A stretch of 64,000 nucleotides of DNA, taken from assembly GCA_023014335.1 (NCBI GenBank), contig JAECYW010000031.1, positions 475,087 to 539,086 on the forward strand. Reading direction: 5' to 3'. Below, in pieces: positions 23,327-36,100 of the stretch (its first letter is position 1; every line of letters starts with the position of its first letter). The position numbers and the translations under genes were made by a program. The notes beneath the pieces are model-generated. The model did no database searches. It saw nothing but the letters and a program-made list of their open reading frames with translations, and had not been told where the DNA came from. Source of the DNA: Galerina marginata. Its lineage: Eukaryota > Basidiomycota > Agaricomycetes > Agaricales > Galerinaceae.

Positions 23327-25019
23327 ATGTCGCAAGTAACCTCCCCTGCCGCGCTCTATAGTGCTTTGGTTGAACTTGCATCGGATAATCAAACGACGAA
23401 TCTTAGTACTGGTGCGACAGCTGTCGTCAACTTCTACGCTCTTATCAACTCATGACTCGTAGTCGCCACTCTGACATGGATCGTATACGATGTCATAATC
23501 TTCTTTGACCAAGAAGTTGAGTTGATCTGGAAGTGAGTACCGCGTAGATTTGCCCAAGCTTCCACTCATGCAATTTAATTCCTCCAATTAGAACAAAATG
23601 GACACTACCAAAAATTCTGTATATTTTGCTGCGATATTTCGGACCACTGTGGTTAATGTGAGTCCTTTCAGCAGTATATATTGCCGCAAAAGCTGAGTAA
23701 GAATCGCGAAAACAGGTGTCAGTTTATAATCGGAGGTTTGTCGAATAAACATCTTTTCGAATCTAATCTCACAAATTGCAACAAAAGTGTCTCCTGGAAA
23801 TCACCTGTCTGCGTTGGTAGGTCGCGCTTGGTATTTCTTTGACAAGAAGCTATGCTGATCATAAGTTCAAAGACGTACGGCTGTAATTCACATGGTTTAT
23901 GCATATCTTAGTTTTAGAAATTCATAGGTGCAATGCTCTCCCCGCGCTGAAGGTTATGTGTGTATAATCCCCGTTGATCTTTACGCATTTTTGACCGGCA
24001 CACCAGAGGACCGTTGGTGCTATGGATAACCGCAGACGTTGTCTGGTTAATTCGACTCAAAGCTCTGTATGCGGATAAGGAGCAAGGTACTTAATTATTT
24101 CTAATCATGATTCGCCTTTCATTCAACAAATATTTCGGGCTTCTTTCTAGCTTTCAAATGGATACTCCTTTTCTGGTCTATCGGAGCTGCAGTGAGTGTT
24201 TTAATCTAGCATATCACGAGTGTGATGATAATAAACTGGCCTGCAGATCAGCTTTTCATTCCTTATTTATGCCATCTTCATCGCTTCTTTTATCGCAGCA
24301 CCTCCTCCGTTTTCGTCCGTGACTGGATGTCTGATCATCAACCTTAGCTTTCACAGGCTAAATAATGTGAAAGCTGCTATGTATGAGATTTTTCTGATTA
24401 TTGAAACGGCACAAAATCTGATGGATTGTATAGGGTCAGCACCATGTCAATCCACGCCGTCTTTCTTGCATTGACTCTTTACAAATTTCGTGAAAATCAT
24501 GTCGGCCTTGGACATATTCGCTTTGGAGCTATCATGTCAGCGTTTATTGCGGACGGGATACTATACTATGTTGGCCTAGTAGGTGCGTCGTTTTGGGGCT
24601 GTCATTCCAGGAAATCAGATTCACGGAGATTCCTCAGTCGCTGTAATTTTCCAACTAGTGACAACCTCAGGCGGCCCATCAATATACCGCATTGCCGACC
24701 TTTCCACTTAGTACGTTATCCACTAATAAACTCTATAAGCTCCAATTTATGTCCTGTGCGAAGCTGGTTAGGTGGATTCTATAGCTTTGCCGTATGTCAG
24801 TTCACATTTTTCCAAATCCCAAGTTGATTAAAATGCCTGATATCGCAGGGAAGCCATCTCATACTTCATCTCCGCGCTGTCAATGCCGATCCAAGAGGGC
24901 TAAGCACAGTTTCTCACCCACTCGATTTTGGGCATCGAACAGACATGCAGCGCTCTGACGCAGAGAGTAATGCTGTTGAGAAAACACAGGATGGAAACTA
25001 CCGGAATGCAGGCCGTTAA
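23327..25019 (+). pseudogene. DUF6533 membrane protein with in-frame stop
   Basis: The first exon reads MSQVTSPAALYSALVELASD and later FYALINS, then TGA, then in the same frame LVVATLTWIVYDVIIFFDQE followed by VELIWK. This last part is the DUF6533 signature (helix, YD, Ev-iW). The next exon gives TKWTLPKILYILLRYFGPLW. Later exons give DVVWLIRLKALYADKEQ (the family's LR-YALY step), SIHAVFLALTLYKFRENHVG and a last exon HLILHLRAVNADP, ending at TAA 25017-25019. The TGA sits inside the domain, so the gene is either disabled or contains a base error. The rest of the exon chain looks preserved. Confidence 0.62.
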
Positions 25020-26020
25020 GTTTCAACAATGTTCCATTGCGGCTACTGGTATGATGATATGACGTCGCTCGGATTAAGATTCATAACCATATTTCAAGCG
25101 AAGCGAAGCAGCTGTATGAAGATAGTTGAGATATTGACGTGTCAATAATAGACTAGTTTACCCATGTTTTATTTGGATCCCGGCAATGCGACTAGCCGTA
25201 AAGCAGGGGAAAGCTTTGGTCCCAGTAAGTCGGACCACGAGACAATGACGGACGGTAGGGTATCTGTCTGTTGCAATACGTGAGATGAGACCCAAGCGCG
25301 TACCCCATCTGTAAAATTAACCAATACCCGCAAGATAAAGCGCTCGTAGCTATGCGATGATGGCGTTGTCGCTGCATTGACTCAGAAGTTTTCCAGATTA
25401 CCAGTGTTGCTTAATGAGATTATACAATCGTCACGAGTCGCGACAAGGTATAAGAGGCGAGCGATGGAACGAGTGCGAGAGGGCGGGTTCGGTTACCCGA
25501 AGCTGATTTACATTAGCGTGGTACCTCTGTTCGATGTAACGCCTATCAGAACGACGCTCTCAGCAATGAGCGAGCTCCAGCAGAAGCGGCGAAGAACTAG
25601 CACAACAGAAAGAACCAGTGGTCAATCCACAATAGTAGATCAGAAATGCTTGACCAAGTGAAGAGTCCAGCAGACGAATACGTAGCCGTCTGAGACAGTG
25701 CAGACATGAGGATGAAACCAAGTGAAAGGGAGAGGTTGCCAGTGAGCCAAGCGGCGCGAGAGATGTATTGGCTGTGGGTGATTAGTTGATGGTTTGGTCC
25801 AGGGACTTTGGATTCGTGGTACAAGTGGTGGATATTGAGAGTTGGACTGAACGAGACTCTGACATGGAGAAGGTGTTCTCCATGTCATGGGTGTGTGAGT
25901 TTGAGATAAAATTTGGAAGGCGATCCCTTCACTTTCAAACACACGCAAACTCTATTTCCTGCTGATTGGCTTGTTTTCCCAATGTTTTCCAGCAACGGCT
26001 ACGACGCTACAACGCTTGAA
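25020..26020. other. Intergenic stretch
   Basis: No supportable exon chain. It ends where the left arm of the inverted duplication begins. Confidence 0.4.
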
Positions 26021-26324
26021 ACTTGCTAGACCCTGGACCCCTACTTCCCGTTGAGGCGGGACCAGACCGACTACTTACTCCATCGTATGACAGGATAAGT
26101 TAAATAACGAGAACCCCGATATGTCAAGGGCGACCGTCTGAGATCTAAATGTTTGGTTGGGGCGGTGCCCTAATATACTGCCTATCCGGGTGCGGCTGTG
26201 GCAGCCTGGCGAGATATCACTTGCATCCGGGCTTTCAACTTCATCTCTCTCCCTTTCTCCCTCCCTCCCTCCATCCACTCTCTATTGACAGTCTCCCTGC
26301 GGGTCCTTCGGGCTGCCTCTACCC

Positions 26325-27871
26325 ATGTCGACTACTCCCTGCCCAGGAGCCCCGAGACAACCTCCCGCCGGACTCTCAGTGAGTTCTGCATGTTGTTCGA
26401 ACTTCTGGCTCGTGCATCATCAGCTAATTTTACATCTCCCAAGACCGCAGCACCCACTACTCCCGAAAAGGATTCGTATTATGGTCACGAACACTCTGCT
26501 AAACTCGCCGCTCGCTTCATCACGCATCTATTCGCCTGCCCCGATGAACCACCCGCTTCGACCCCGAGTCACTCTCAAGCCAAGCTACCGTTCTTTATCG
26601 CGTACGCTCTGTATCGCACAAAGTTGCACTCCGCCGTGACTTTTACCGCCCTCCTTTTACTCCAACGACTTAAGACGCGCTTCCCATCCGCGCGAGGATC
26701 GTCTGGGCACAGACTGTTCATCTCTGCCTTCATGATTGCGTCCAAGGTTATGTGCGACGACACCTACTCCAACAAATCCTGGTGTATCGTCGCTCAAAAT
26801 ATGTTCAAGCTTCGAGAGATCAACCAAATGGAGCGAGAGATGTGCTCGTATCTCGACTGGGAGCTTTGGGTTGACGGCAGGAGCTTGTCTAACTTCGAAA
26901 AAGCTGTGACGAAAGACTTCGGAGAGGATAAGGACCGGTGGACATATCCTACTTACCCTCCGTCCTTCGTATCGAAGCGAATGAATCTGGATGGCGAGAA
27001 AAACGCCAGGCAAGCCTCTCCTCATGATGATGCAGACGGAGAGCTCGGATTTCCTTGGCGTGAAGAATACTCCGATGTAGATTCAGAGGATATTCTGCCC
27101 GCAAGCATGGATGTGAGTATGTTCTCCAACGCTCGCAACTTCTCGATACGCGACACGGCGATCAACAACGCTGGCGGTGATATAACGATACACCACCATC
27201 ACCACACTCATTTCCACCAAGAGCCGCAGGTACTGTATACCGTTTTCAAGCCGCGTTTGTGCCTGTTTTCTTACTGGAGATCGCTTAGGGCGTTTCGGAC
27301 CGTCAATTCCAGTGGCGCAGTTTGCTTTCGGTGAGTAAACGCTTCTAGTCCCTGAAACGTCGCGGCAACGATCTGACTTTGCTCTTCTCTGATTAGAGCC
27401 CAGGATCTACCGTGGTGAGTACGAAGACTCTTTACCTGGATTGTAGAATTTGAGCGGCCCACTTAGTTCCACCTCGTTGCCGACACAATCAAGAAACTCC
27501 TACCTCTTGGTTTTTCACAGTCGGTGAGTCTCGTTGACGATTTACATCTGTCTGAAGATGATACTTATTTATCTGCCATATAGTCAGAAATAAACTTAAG
27601 CGTACGGTCATGCCTTCTCAATAACGTAGATATCAACAACTTACTGGCCTGATTACAGGAAACAGCTGCTGAAGACGTTTTCAAATACCCTCGTCTGCAC
27701 GGCGTGAGGGTCGTTGAGAGCAAAACGACGATGTGCTTGCCAGGATCCATATTCCAGAAGCTGTACGTGGTATTCACGCTCTGTTCGCCGATCTCCTCTT
27801 TCTCATTCCTGTAACTTTTTTCTTTGTAGGTCGAGCATCCGGTATTCTTTCTACTGATTGGAAGGAAATAG
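26325..27871 (+). CDS. Pho80/PCL-type cyclin fused to motif and conserved tail, copy 2
   Basis: Exons 26325-26378 and 26444-27229 plus six small tail exons encode about 374 residues. Residues about 60-190 form a Pcl1/Pho80-like cyclin box: FFIAYALYRTKLHSAVTFTA, LFISAFMIASKVMCDDTYSN, INQMEREMCSYLDWELWVDG, then FEKAVTKDFG. An acidic linker (GELGFPWREEYSDVDSEDI) follows, then the motif ([20 protein letters not shown] and a run of five His). Next come GVSDRQFQWRSLLS, a microexon [25 protein letters not shown], a microexon SEINLS and ETAAEDVFKYPRLHGVRVVE. The last exon stops early (VEHPVFFLLIGRK). Such cyclins normally activate a Pho85-type kinase. The tail is not part of ordinary PCL cyclins. The intron before the motif exon, present in copies 1 and 3, is absent here. 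Confidence 0.75.
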
Positions 27872-27984
27872 GATCTCGAAAAGTACACGGATCAGCACCT
27901 CACCGGCAGGATTGTGGCAACGGACACCCGCGATTACATGACCTTGATATGGACCCGGAACGAAATGGCTTTCATCCGCCCACG

Positions 27985-28215
27985 ACTTAATTGAACCCAA
28001 AAATCACCAAAAAAAACGGCTGGACCTCGAAAAGTCGAGAAGCACCAAAAACTACGCGACGAAAGATAAACGGCAGGGCCTGAAACATTCGAAAAGCATT
28101 CAAAACAAGACAACAAAATAGGCCGGACCTCAAACATTCGAAAAGCATCCAAAAAAAACAACAAAGGATACCAAAAAACAAAAAAGGCGGGAAAATAAAA
28201 ACTAAACAAACAAGG
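27985..28215 (+). repeat. A-rich 3' flank repeat (tail family)
   Basis: Downstream of cyclin copy 2: repeated GGC(T/C)GGACCT(C)GAAA, CATTCGAAAAGCATCCAAAA and ACAACAAA(A/G)-type units, as after the other tail genes. Its inverted partner lies at 46.36-46.60 kb. Confidence 0.5.
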
Positions 28216-28927
28216 GGATATTCTGCCGTCGTCTGAAATGAGTCATCATTCAATTCCGAGGTCTTCATCATGGTCTTTCCTTCTCATCTTCACCTCTTCG
28301 CTTTTGTATCGCACATATACCCTCGCTCAACAGCCTTTATCTCCAACTCGCATCTGTATCATTGTTTCATCCCCGCATTTCATTGCTTAGTGTACTTCTA
28401 GTGTTAGACGCTGCAGTCGATTTCGTACATAATCTCAGTCGCATTTATCTCCCAAATATATATATTTGTATATTTCTCTTAGCAATTGGACAAGGTGGGC
28501 AATGATCATGCCTCAGGCAGGAGTCCACAGGCGGCAGGACGGATCGAAGATATCCATCAGTGGCTGTGCCGTCCGAGTGTAGACGATTGCGGGAACATTG
28601 ACCAATCAATCTTGCTTTAGCCTTCGACGCGACAGCGAACGATCTGCTCGACGCGACTTCCAGCTAGCCCACGACTGTCCAGGGTAGGTCTAATTTCCCG
28701 TCCAAACGGAAGGCAGCTATCTAAGCTATCTAGATATCTAAGGCTTACCTGGACACAGCCAAATTCCAATAACTTTGAGGGCTCGAATGGGACCTGCATA
28801 GCCATTACCTGACATTGTCACCGTTTAAATCTTAGTGGCTGTTCGAAGAGCGGCTTGGCGATTTCCCGTTCCTCCTCAGTACTCAGTCTGCAACTCTTCC
28901 TCTTTTCTTCTCCCATTCCACGAGACA

Positions 28928-31840
28928 ATGGAGGTCTCTCCTCCTAAACAGCAGACAGTGACCACAACGACCACTTCTACTGGCCTACCCTTTTCCTCTC
29001 CACCCACAAACTCACCTGCCGGTGCTAGCTCTGATCAGCATTCTACTGCGAACTTCGCCAGGTCAGCCCTGCTTGAGGCCTGTCGCGATACTGAGCTCCT
29101 GCTCATTGAGCGTGAACACTGGGCCAGGAAATGCGCAGAAGATGCAGAGCGCATCCAGCAAGCCCTCGCTTTCACGGAGACTCAGACTGCGCCGATCCCC
29201 ACATCGGTATCACCTCCTTTTTTGCATAGCAAGACTTTTGGCGGAGACGGGGGCACGACCATTTCCAATGCCCCCAAGGAATACAGTATACTCGTCAAGG
29301 ATTTAGCACCTGAAACTTCCAATTCAGACCTGTTCGCTGTCTTCCGTAATCCACTGCTCGGACTCCGGAGCCCCCAATACCCCAAGGTTATCCGCCCGTT
29401 CCTAAGCTGCAAAAGCGCAAAGATCGTGCTAGATCCCGCGACAGGCATTTCTCGAGGCTATGGGTTCGTCCGGTAAGTCAATAGTAAGCTTGTCTCGTAC
29501 ATCGGCTCTGTTACAAACTTTTCTCGTTAGTTTCACCGATGAAGCGGACCAACAGCGGGCAATGGTGGAAATGAATGGCGTCTATTGCCTCTCGCGACCC
29601 AGTAAGGTTACCGTTGTTATTATAATGCGCAAGTAATCACCCCTTTTTTTTTTGAAATAGTGCGCATTTCACCCACAGCTATCGCCCGGACTCCGCATTT
29701 GAAGCAGGGCTTGATTCAAGAATCGAGTCCCAACAACTCTGGCCTGTTTTCCGCATCTGTTGGTATCTTAGTCGTTTCGTTCTTCCTTTCTTCTCCCCTA
29801 ACTTGTCAGTCGCATTATTTACACAGAGCAGACGGCCATCACTTGAGCCCTTGAAAGTTGTGGCTGGCGATGGCGACATTCAGCCACTTTCACTATCTCA
29901 CAGCATTGCCCGCAAAACTCCCGAATCGGTTAGCAACGCCTCACTGGACCGTGGTACTGCTACAGGCTCCGAGTCCGGGAGTGTTAAAAAATGCACAAAT
30001 TGCGGAGTCACTAGCACCCCGCTCTGGAGGCGGGGCTTGAACGACGAGCTGACATGCAACGCCTGCGGGCTGTACTGCAAACTGGTGCGTATCTATATTT
30101 TCACTCTACACGGATGAAGCTTGATTCTCTGGAATTCTTTATCATCTCGTTGTTATTTACTTTACAAACCGGAACAGCACAAACGACCTCGACCACGACC
30201 TCCCCAGAGGATTGTGCCGCTGCAACTGTCTCCCGACGAAAGCCCGAAACCTGAGGTCGGTTTCCCTTTTTGCCTTTGTTACGAAAGAGTACAGCCTCAC
30301 TCTTATTGGCTCGCCCATTCAGTGCACGATTTGCCATACAACGTCCACGCCGCTGTGGAGGAAAGATCACGAAGGCGAAAGAGTTTGCAATGCGTATGTC
30401 ACCCTTTGACTCACCATTGACGCTTTTTTTGCTTATCCTATTGTAGCTGTGGTATATACGAGAAACTCCGTGGCCCAGGCTCGGCTCGTTCCACTGGGAC
30501 TGCGCTAAAACCAAGTCTTATTCGGAGTCGTAGTCATTCAAGCACCAGAGAAGGCTCTTGTCTTGCTGGCGCTGGCCAAGAGGACACGACGTCAGCCAGT
30601 TCTAGACGTGAGATGCGCATCCCTAGCCATCTTGCTTCCACCAGTCTCGCTCCAGATTCGGCAACCAAGACACCCTCTAGCTTCCTAGAAAAGGGTGAGT
30701 TGTATTTACCTAACTCTCTCGTTTTAAGTGCTCATCCGGCTTTGGCGCAATGTCATGTCTTCCATGATTCTAGACAACCCTTATTATCAATTCTCCGACA
30801 ATGAACATGCTGATGAAGAGCCGTCCGAATTTCCTTGGGAGGAAGATTCAGATGCAAGTTTGGAGAGTAGTGAGAACGACGCCTGGGACGACTCGGAGTT
30901 CGATGAGGATCCAGGCGACCCGTTTCCGACCAAAAATATGGATGTAAGTCGTACAATCTAGACCATGGATCTTTCTTTATGCCCGTAAAATGCAATCACT
31001 GAACGTCAAATACAGGTCCGAATGTTCTCTAATGCTCGCAATGTTTCGATACGCGACACTGCGATCAACAATGTCGGAGGTGATATGACCATACACCACA
31101 ATCATTTTTACCAAGAACCACAGGTATAGTGTGCTTTCGTCACGTTGCAAATGAACTGCGCGACTAACCATTGGCTTGGACTATCAGGGCTTCCGCGATT
31201 ATTTACCCCAGTGGTCCAGTTTGCTTTCGGTGATTATTACTTACCATCTATTATCCCGCTTTAAACGTTCTGATATAACTCGGTCGCGAGCAGTGGTCAA
31301 GCCCTGGATCCAGCATGGTGAGTATGGTGACAAATTGCTTCGGTCATTGTGCTTAAGTCTTCCTTGTAGTTCCACTTCGCCGCTGAAACAATTAAGAAGC
31401 TCTTACCCCTTGGTTTATCGCCATCGGTAAGCGTCATCTATGGATTACAATCGCCAGACGCTAATTATTTATGCCTACGATATAGTCAGAAATCAACTTG
31501 AATGTACGTTCATTTTCTCTCAATTGCCCTATCATATAAATGACATGATTCCGATTTCCAGAAGACAGCAGCTGATGACGTCTTCAAGTACCCGCCCTTG
31601 CATGGCGTAAAGGTCATCGAGAGCAAAACGACCATGTGCCTGCCAGGATTCATAATGCAAACACTGTATGTGCTTTGCCTCTCTGTTCTATTGACTCATC
31701 GGTGACCCAGTCTGATTCTGTAGGTCGAGCATCCGGTATTCCTTCTATTGAAGGAAAACTGGATCTCGAAACGCACCGACAAGCGTCTATCAGGCAGGAT
31801 TATGGCAGGGGAACCCCGCGATTGGATGATCCTTATATGA
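28928..31840 (+). CDS. RRM plus double GATA-finger protein with motif and tail, copy A
   Basis: Fifteen exons join without a break into about 670 residues. Residues 1-110: Ser/Thr-rich leader and a short coiled coil. About 115-205: one RNA-recognition motif ([51 protein letters not shown]), closest by eye to Nam8/Csx1-type RRMs. Then two GATA zinc fingers: [15 protein letters not shown] with CNACGLYC, and [15 protein letters not shown] with VCNACGIYEKL. An acidic linker ([20 protein letters not shown]) leads to the motif exon 31016-31123 and tail exons [44 protein letters not shown] and [20 protein letters not shown], with stop at 31838-31840. GATA fingers bind (A/T)GATA(A/G) DNA, so a nuclear regulatory role is likely. 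Fusion with an RRM is unusual. Confidence 0.78.
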
Positions 31841-33100
31841 ACATCGGCTTTCACTCGGACACGGCTTAAATTGAACATAAAGATCAAAAAAAAAAAAAGC
31901 ATGGAGCTGGACCTTGAAATTCGAAAATATTCAGAACGGACAACCAAAAACAAATCCAAGAGGGCTGGACCGAGAAATTTCAGAAAACGTCCAAAATAAA
32001 AACGATAAAAGAAAGCCAAAACCAAAAAAAAAGGGAAAAAGGATAAACCACCGCCTGTGGCCAAAAAAAATCGAAAAATATGGGATGTTTTTCCGTCGTC
32101 TGAATTAGTCCGAGGTTCGTATGTGGTAGTTCAATTCGGAGGTCTCTGTCACTGTCTTTGCCTGTTTCTTCTCCTCATCTCTCAGCCTTAGCTGTTTTCT
32201 TTGTTGGACGTATACCCTGTACTCAACAGTCTTCCCTGCGGCTCTTACTAAATTGCTTTGTATCATCTCCTCACCCTTTGGTCACCCTCGTCATTTTCAT
32301 ACTGGCTTTAATCTTCCCCTTGTACGCGCTATTATTTGTACATTATTCCTACTTAGACTATCCAGCCTAACAAGGAAATTATAATCTCACAATCTGCACG
32401 ATAAGCTTAAAGAAACTTGAAGTTGACCTGCCGACGACATGGGCCGTGGTAGGAACCCTAGATGGTGCCGTATGTATAACATGAGGATGCGAGAAACAGC
32501 TGTTTGGGTCAGTACAATTTTGTGGCGTTAGGCTGACCTACAAACGTCTGTCAATCTGATGAATTGCACGCATTCTGAAGTTTTTTCACCTCGAACTACC
32601 ACAAAGACAAATGACCTGAACCTGAGGAAGATCGCTGCGATCTTTATATTTGGGTGGGGGAACAATGACGTGCAGTCTGGAACAAGCGGGGGCGTGTCAT
32701 CTGCATCAATGTCGTTTGAGACGGTGGAGGGCGCGAACGCGGACGTGCATTAAAGTTAGGCATGACGCGTGGATAGCACTTGCATGGCACAGCATCATAG
32801 ACCCAAAATAGGCTCCGGGCATTGCCGGATAAATGAACGCTAAAATTTGGCTGGTCCTGATAAATAGGACTTGAAATGGACGCTCTTGAAGGGGGCGGCT
32901 TGACTTGCACTCGACTCGTCCCAAAGACAAAGGCAGCCCCGATAGAAGGCATGTCCGTCTGTCATCACCTTCACCAGCATTTAGCAACATGCGGCTACTG
33001 TGCAACTGCCTCGAGTAAGGCTCCAGGCCTCTTTATAATCACGAACGACATTCAGTGACCACTCCTTTCTTTATACGACATCCATCGTACTCTTTTCTCA
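31841..33100. other. A-rich 3' flank, then intergenic stretch
   Basis: At 31865-32075 the family's A-rich flank appears (gcatggagctggacct, gggctggaccgagaaa, cattttgg-free A runs). The remainder to 33.1 kb shows no exon chain. A start for the DUF2235-WD40 gene follows at 33101. Confidence 0.4.
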
Positions 33101-36100
33101 ATGGCGGATCCAGAGCATCCTGAACTCCTTATCAAAGACCAGAGTTGTACGTATCTTCTGCACAACCAATGGATAAATAATGAATAACGTTATTTCAATC
33201 AGCGACAAAGGTTGGCGTCACTGACGCTTGCTTACTTCCTTCCGAAGCACGACGTAGCAAATGCTGTCATAAGGCAAGCGGTAGAAACCTGATCGTTTGC
33301 ATAGACGGTATTGCAAATCAGTTCGGAGAAAAGGTATGCGTTTACAAGACTTTCAGCCTGTCGACCTGCTGACGCCCTTGAAAAGAATACAAATGTTATC
33401 GAATTGTATAATCTCATCTTGAAGGAGGTCGGCGACAACCAGCGAACCTGGTACAACAGTGGCAACGGGACGTATGCTCGACCCTCTTGGAAGTCACTTT
33501 CATTCTATAAACAAGTCGTTTATCACAAAATCGAGTTGGCAATCGCATGGTGCGTTGAAGCACGTTTTTAGTGTTTCTTTCTTTCCTCCATATCGCCTTT
33601 ATTCAGGAATTTTGAACAAACTGTTTTGGCTGCATATCGCTGGCTTTCGGACAATTATGAGCCTGGTGATTGTATATTTCTGTTCGGTGAGTTTGAACCA
33701 ATATGCTCTCTATCGTAGGTCAATACTGAAGGATATGCAGGTTTTTCTCGTGGGGCATTTCAGGTCCGAGTGCTCTCTGCGATGATCGACAAAGTAAGAT
33801 ACATCCTGCGTCCTCTAGCGCCTATAATAATATCTTTTAATTTTACAGGTCGGCCTTATCCTTAAGGGAAACAAAATGCAAATCCCAGTGTGCGCCCGGA
33901 CTTGATATTGCATTTCCTGGAAGCTAATAACCACTCCAGTGCCTTCCAGCTATATGCTGACCCAAAAAGCGATTACCTTACCGCAAGTCGGGTTGGGTCC
34001 ACTGACACGCAGGAAAGACTGTCAAATGCTGACCGTTTCAAGCAGACATTTTCGTACAAGGATGTGAAAGTGCACTTTGTTGGAGCCTGGTACGTGTCGT
34101 CTGTTTTAGACTTTTAAATAGCTAAATCAAGACTCCTAGGGATACCGTTTCGTCCATTGGAATAGCACGCGGAAGCCACGTGTTCCCCCGGACGACTGAC
34201 GGGATGAAACACGTTTGCTACTTTCGCCATGCGCTGGCACTTGACGAGCGACGAGTGAAGTTCTTGCCCGCATACGCCAATGGAGGGTCAGGACCGCCGC
34301 CCGCCAAATCTGAAGAAATGGGATCTTCACCTATGAACCATGGGGCTATGGGAGAAACCAATCATTCACCCGCCTTCAATGAGGGAGGCCCGTCTTCCGA
34401 AGATACTGCCACTGGAACGGCGACCCCTGCCAGAGATATTGATGCCGTCGGCGGTTCGCAGATCGAGGATGGGTCGACGGGAGCACCCCCACAAACATTG
34501 GAAGCCTGGTTCGCAGGAACCCACGTGGATATGTGAGTCTAATCATTTTATCATCCTGAGAAGCACCGTAGTTGATCTCTGGAATTAAGTGGAGGAGGAA
34601 ATGCCGAAAATGCAGCGATGGATCGTAGTCGACCTCCTCTGAGGTGGATGGTCTTTGAAGCTGGGGCACTGGGGCTTCGCACGGCGCGATTCGAATGTGT
34701 GTTCAATCCTAATGAGCAAATCGAAATTATCGAATCGTTGACGCCGGGATGGTGGCCGCTCGAGCTCTTTTTCTTCAAGAGGTTGACGCATACGCGGCGG
34801 GAATATGGGAAGAAGCCAACGCACAAGTAAATCCACCCAATTTTTGAGTAATTCCCCTCGACTAACCTGCTCACTAGGCCACATCTTGGGTCAGGCCGTA
34901 AAATCCACGCCGGTCAGAAGATTCACGGATCTCTTATATTGAGCGGTAAATTAGGAAAGCAGTACACTCCGAAAGCTCGACTTTTGGACGATGACCCTGC
35001 GTTTTGGAAGAGAGCCCAAGAGGAGGGGCTTAGCGAGTGGCAGGCCGTCGACTGGTACATTTACACAGAAACTCTCGTGAAGAGATTCGCCGAGCAAAAC
35101 GATACTACTGTCTGGCAGACCTTGCGTCAAACTGCGACATCATGCAAGCTTCCTCGATCTCTCAATAATTTTTCATCATTTACACATGGCTGCTTTAGGG
35201 GATGGACGCCAAGCCGTCGACGAAGGAGTGATCAAGGCGCTGAACAGTTCCAAGGCTGAGACTGAGATCAAATATCAGCTTATAGCCAACATCGTGGACA
35301 TCTTGGAGAACGGTATGGGCCACTCGTCCGTGAAACTAAGCCCTTCAACCGACATTCAAGCGTCAGTGCAAGACCTTTTGAAAAGTGATAGAGACGACTA
35401 CAGGGAAATCGCGGTAAAGTTTGTTGAGCAGTTCACAGATCGTAAGTGAAAATTTATCAGTCGTCTCTTAGCTACTAACCCACTTATTTCAGACTGCATG
35501 CTTGTTTTGGACGGACATACGGACCTCGTCACATCAGTAGCATTTTCGCCTGACGGCGGACAGGTGGTCTCGGGTTCTGGTGACCGTACTGTTCGAATTT
35601 GGGATACGGAGACGGGGAGGCCAGTGGCAAAACCATTCGTCGGGCATGTAGGTTCGGTCATGTCGGTTGGATTCTCGGCCGGGAGGGGGCGAGTCTCCAG
35701 CTCGGATGACGAGTCAATTCGGACCTGGGATACGCAGAAGGCACGGGAAGCGGGTAATCCATCTCAAGGATACACAGGTAATTTCACTGCAACAGCGTTC
35801 ACACCCGAGGGAAAGCACGTAGTCTCTGGCTCGCGGAATCGCACAGTCCGCGTATGGAACATAGAAACAGGAAGGCCGATGACAGAGCCACTTCGAGGCC
35901 ACACGGGCCTGATTTTATCAGTCGCCTTTTCGCCTGATGGCAAGCGCGTTGTCTCGGGTTCTGGTGACCACACCATTCGGATATGGGATGCAGAGTCGGG
36001 GCAGCCAGTGGGCGAGACGCTTCTTGGGCATACAGGTTGGATACGGTCTGTCACTTTTTCGCCTGACGGCAAGCGTATTGTCTCGGGTTCGAGTGACAAG

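Larger units (their letters stand above)
26020..31835 (+). repeat. Left arm of about 5.8 kb inverted duplication
   Basis: This block (cyclin copy 2 plus RRM-GATA copy A, plus spacers) is repeated in reverse complement at 42815-48645. Similarity starts at the string accagaccgactac near 26060 and near 48610 (reverse), and ends inside the last exon of the GATA genes. The coding exons are nearly identical in the cyclin box and clearly diverged in the GATA gene. Confidence 0.75.

Noticed and set aside
27180..27215. Poly-His run as a dedicated metal-binding domain
   Set aside because: His count varies between copies (five, four, two) and is replaced by Asn-rich sequence in other members, so the run is better seen as part of the variable end of the shared motif.
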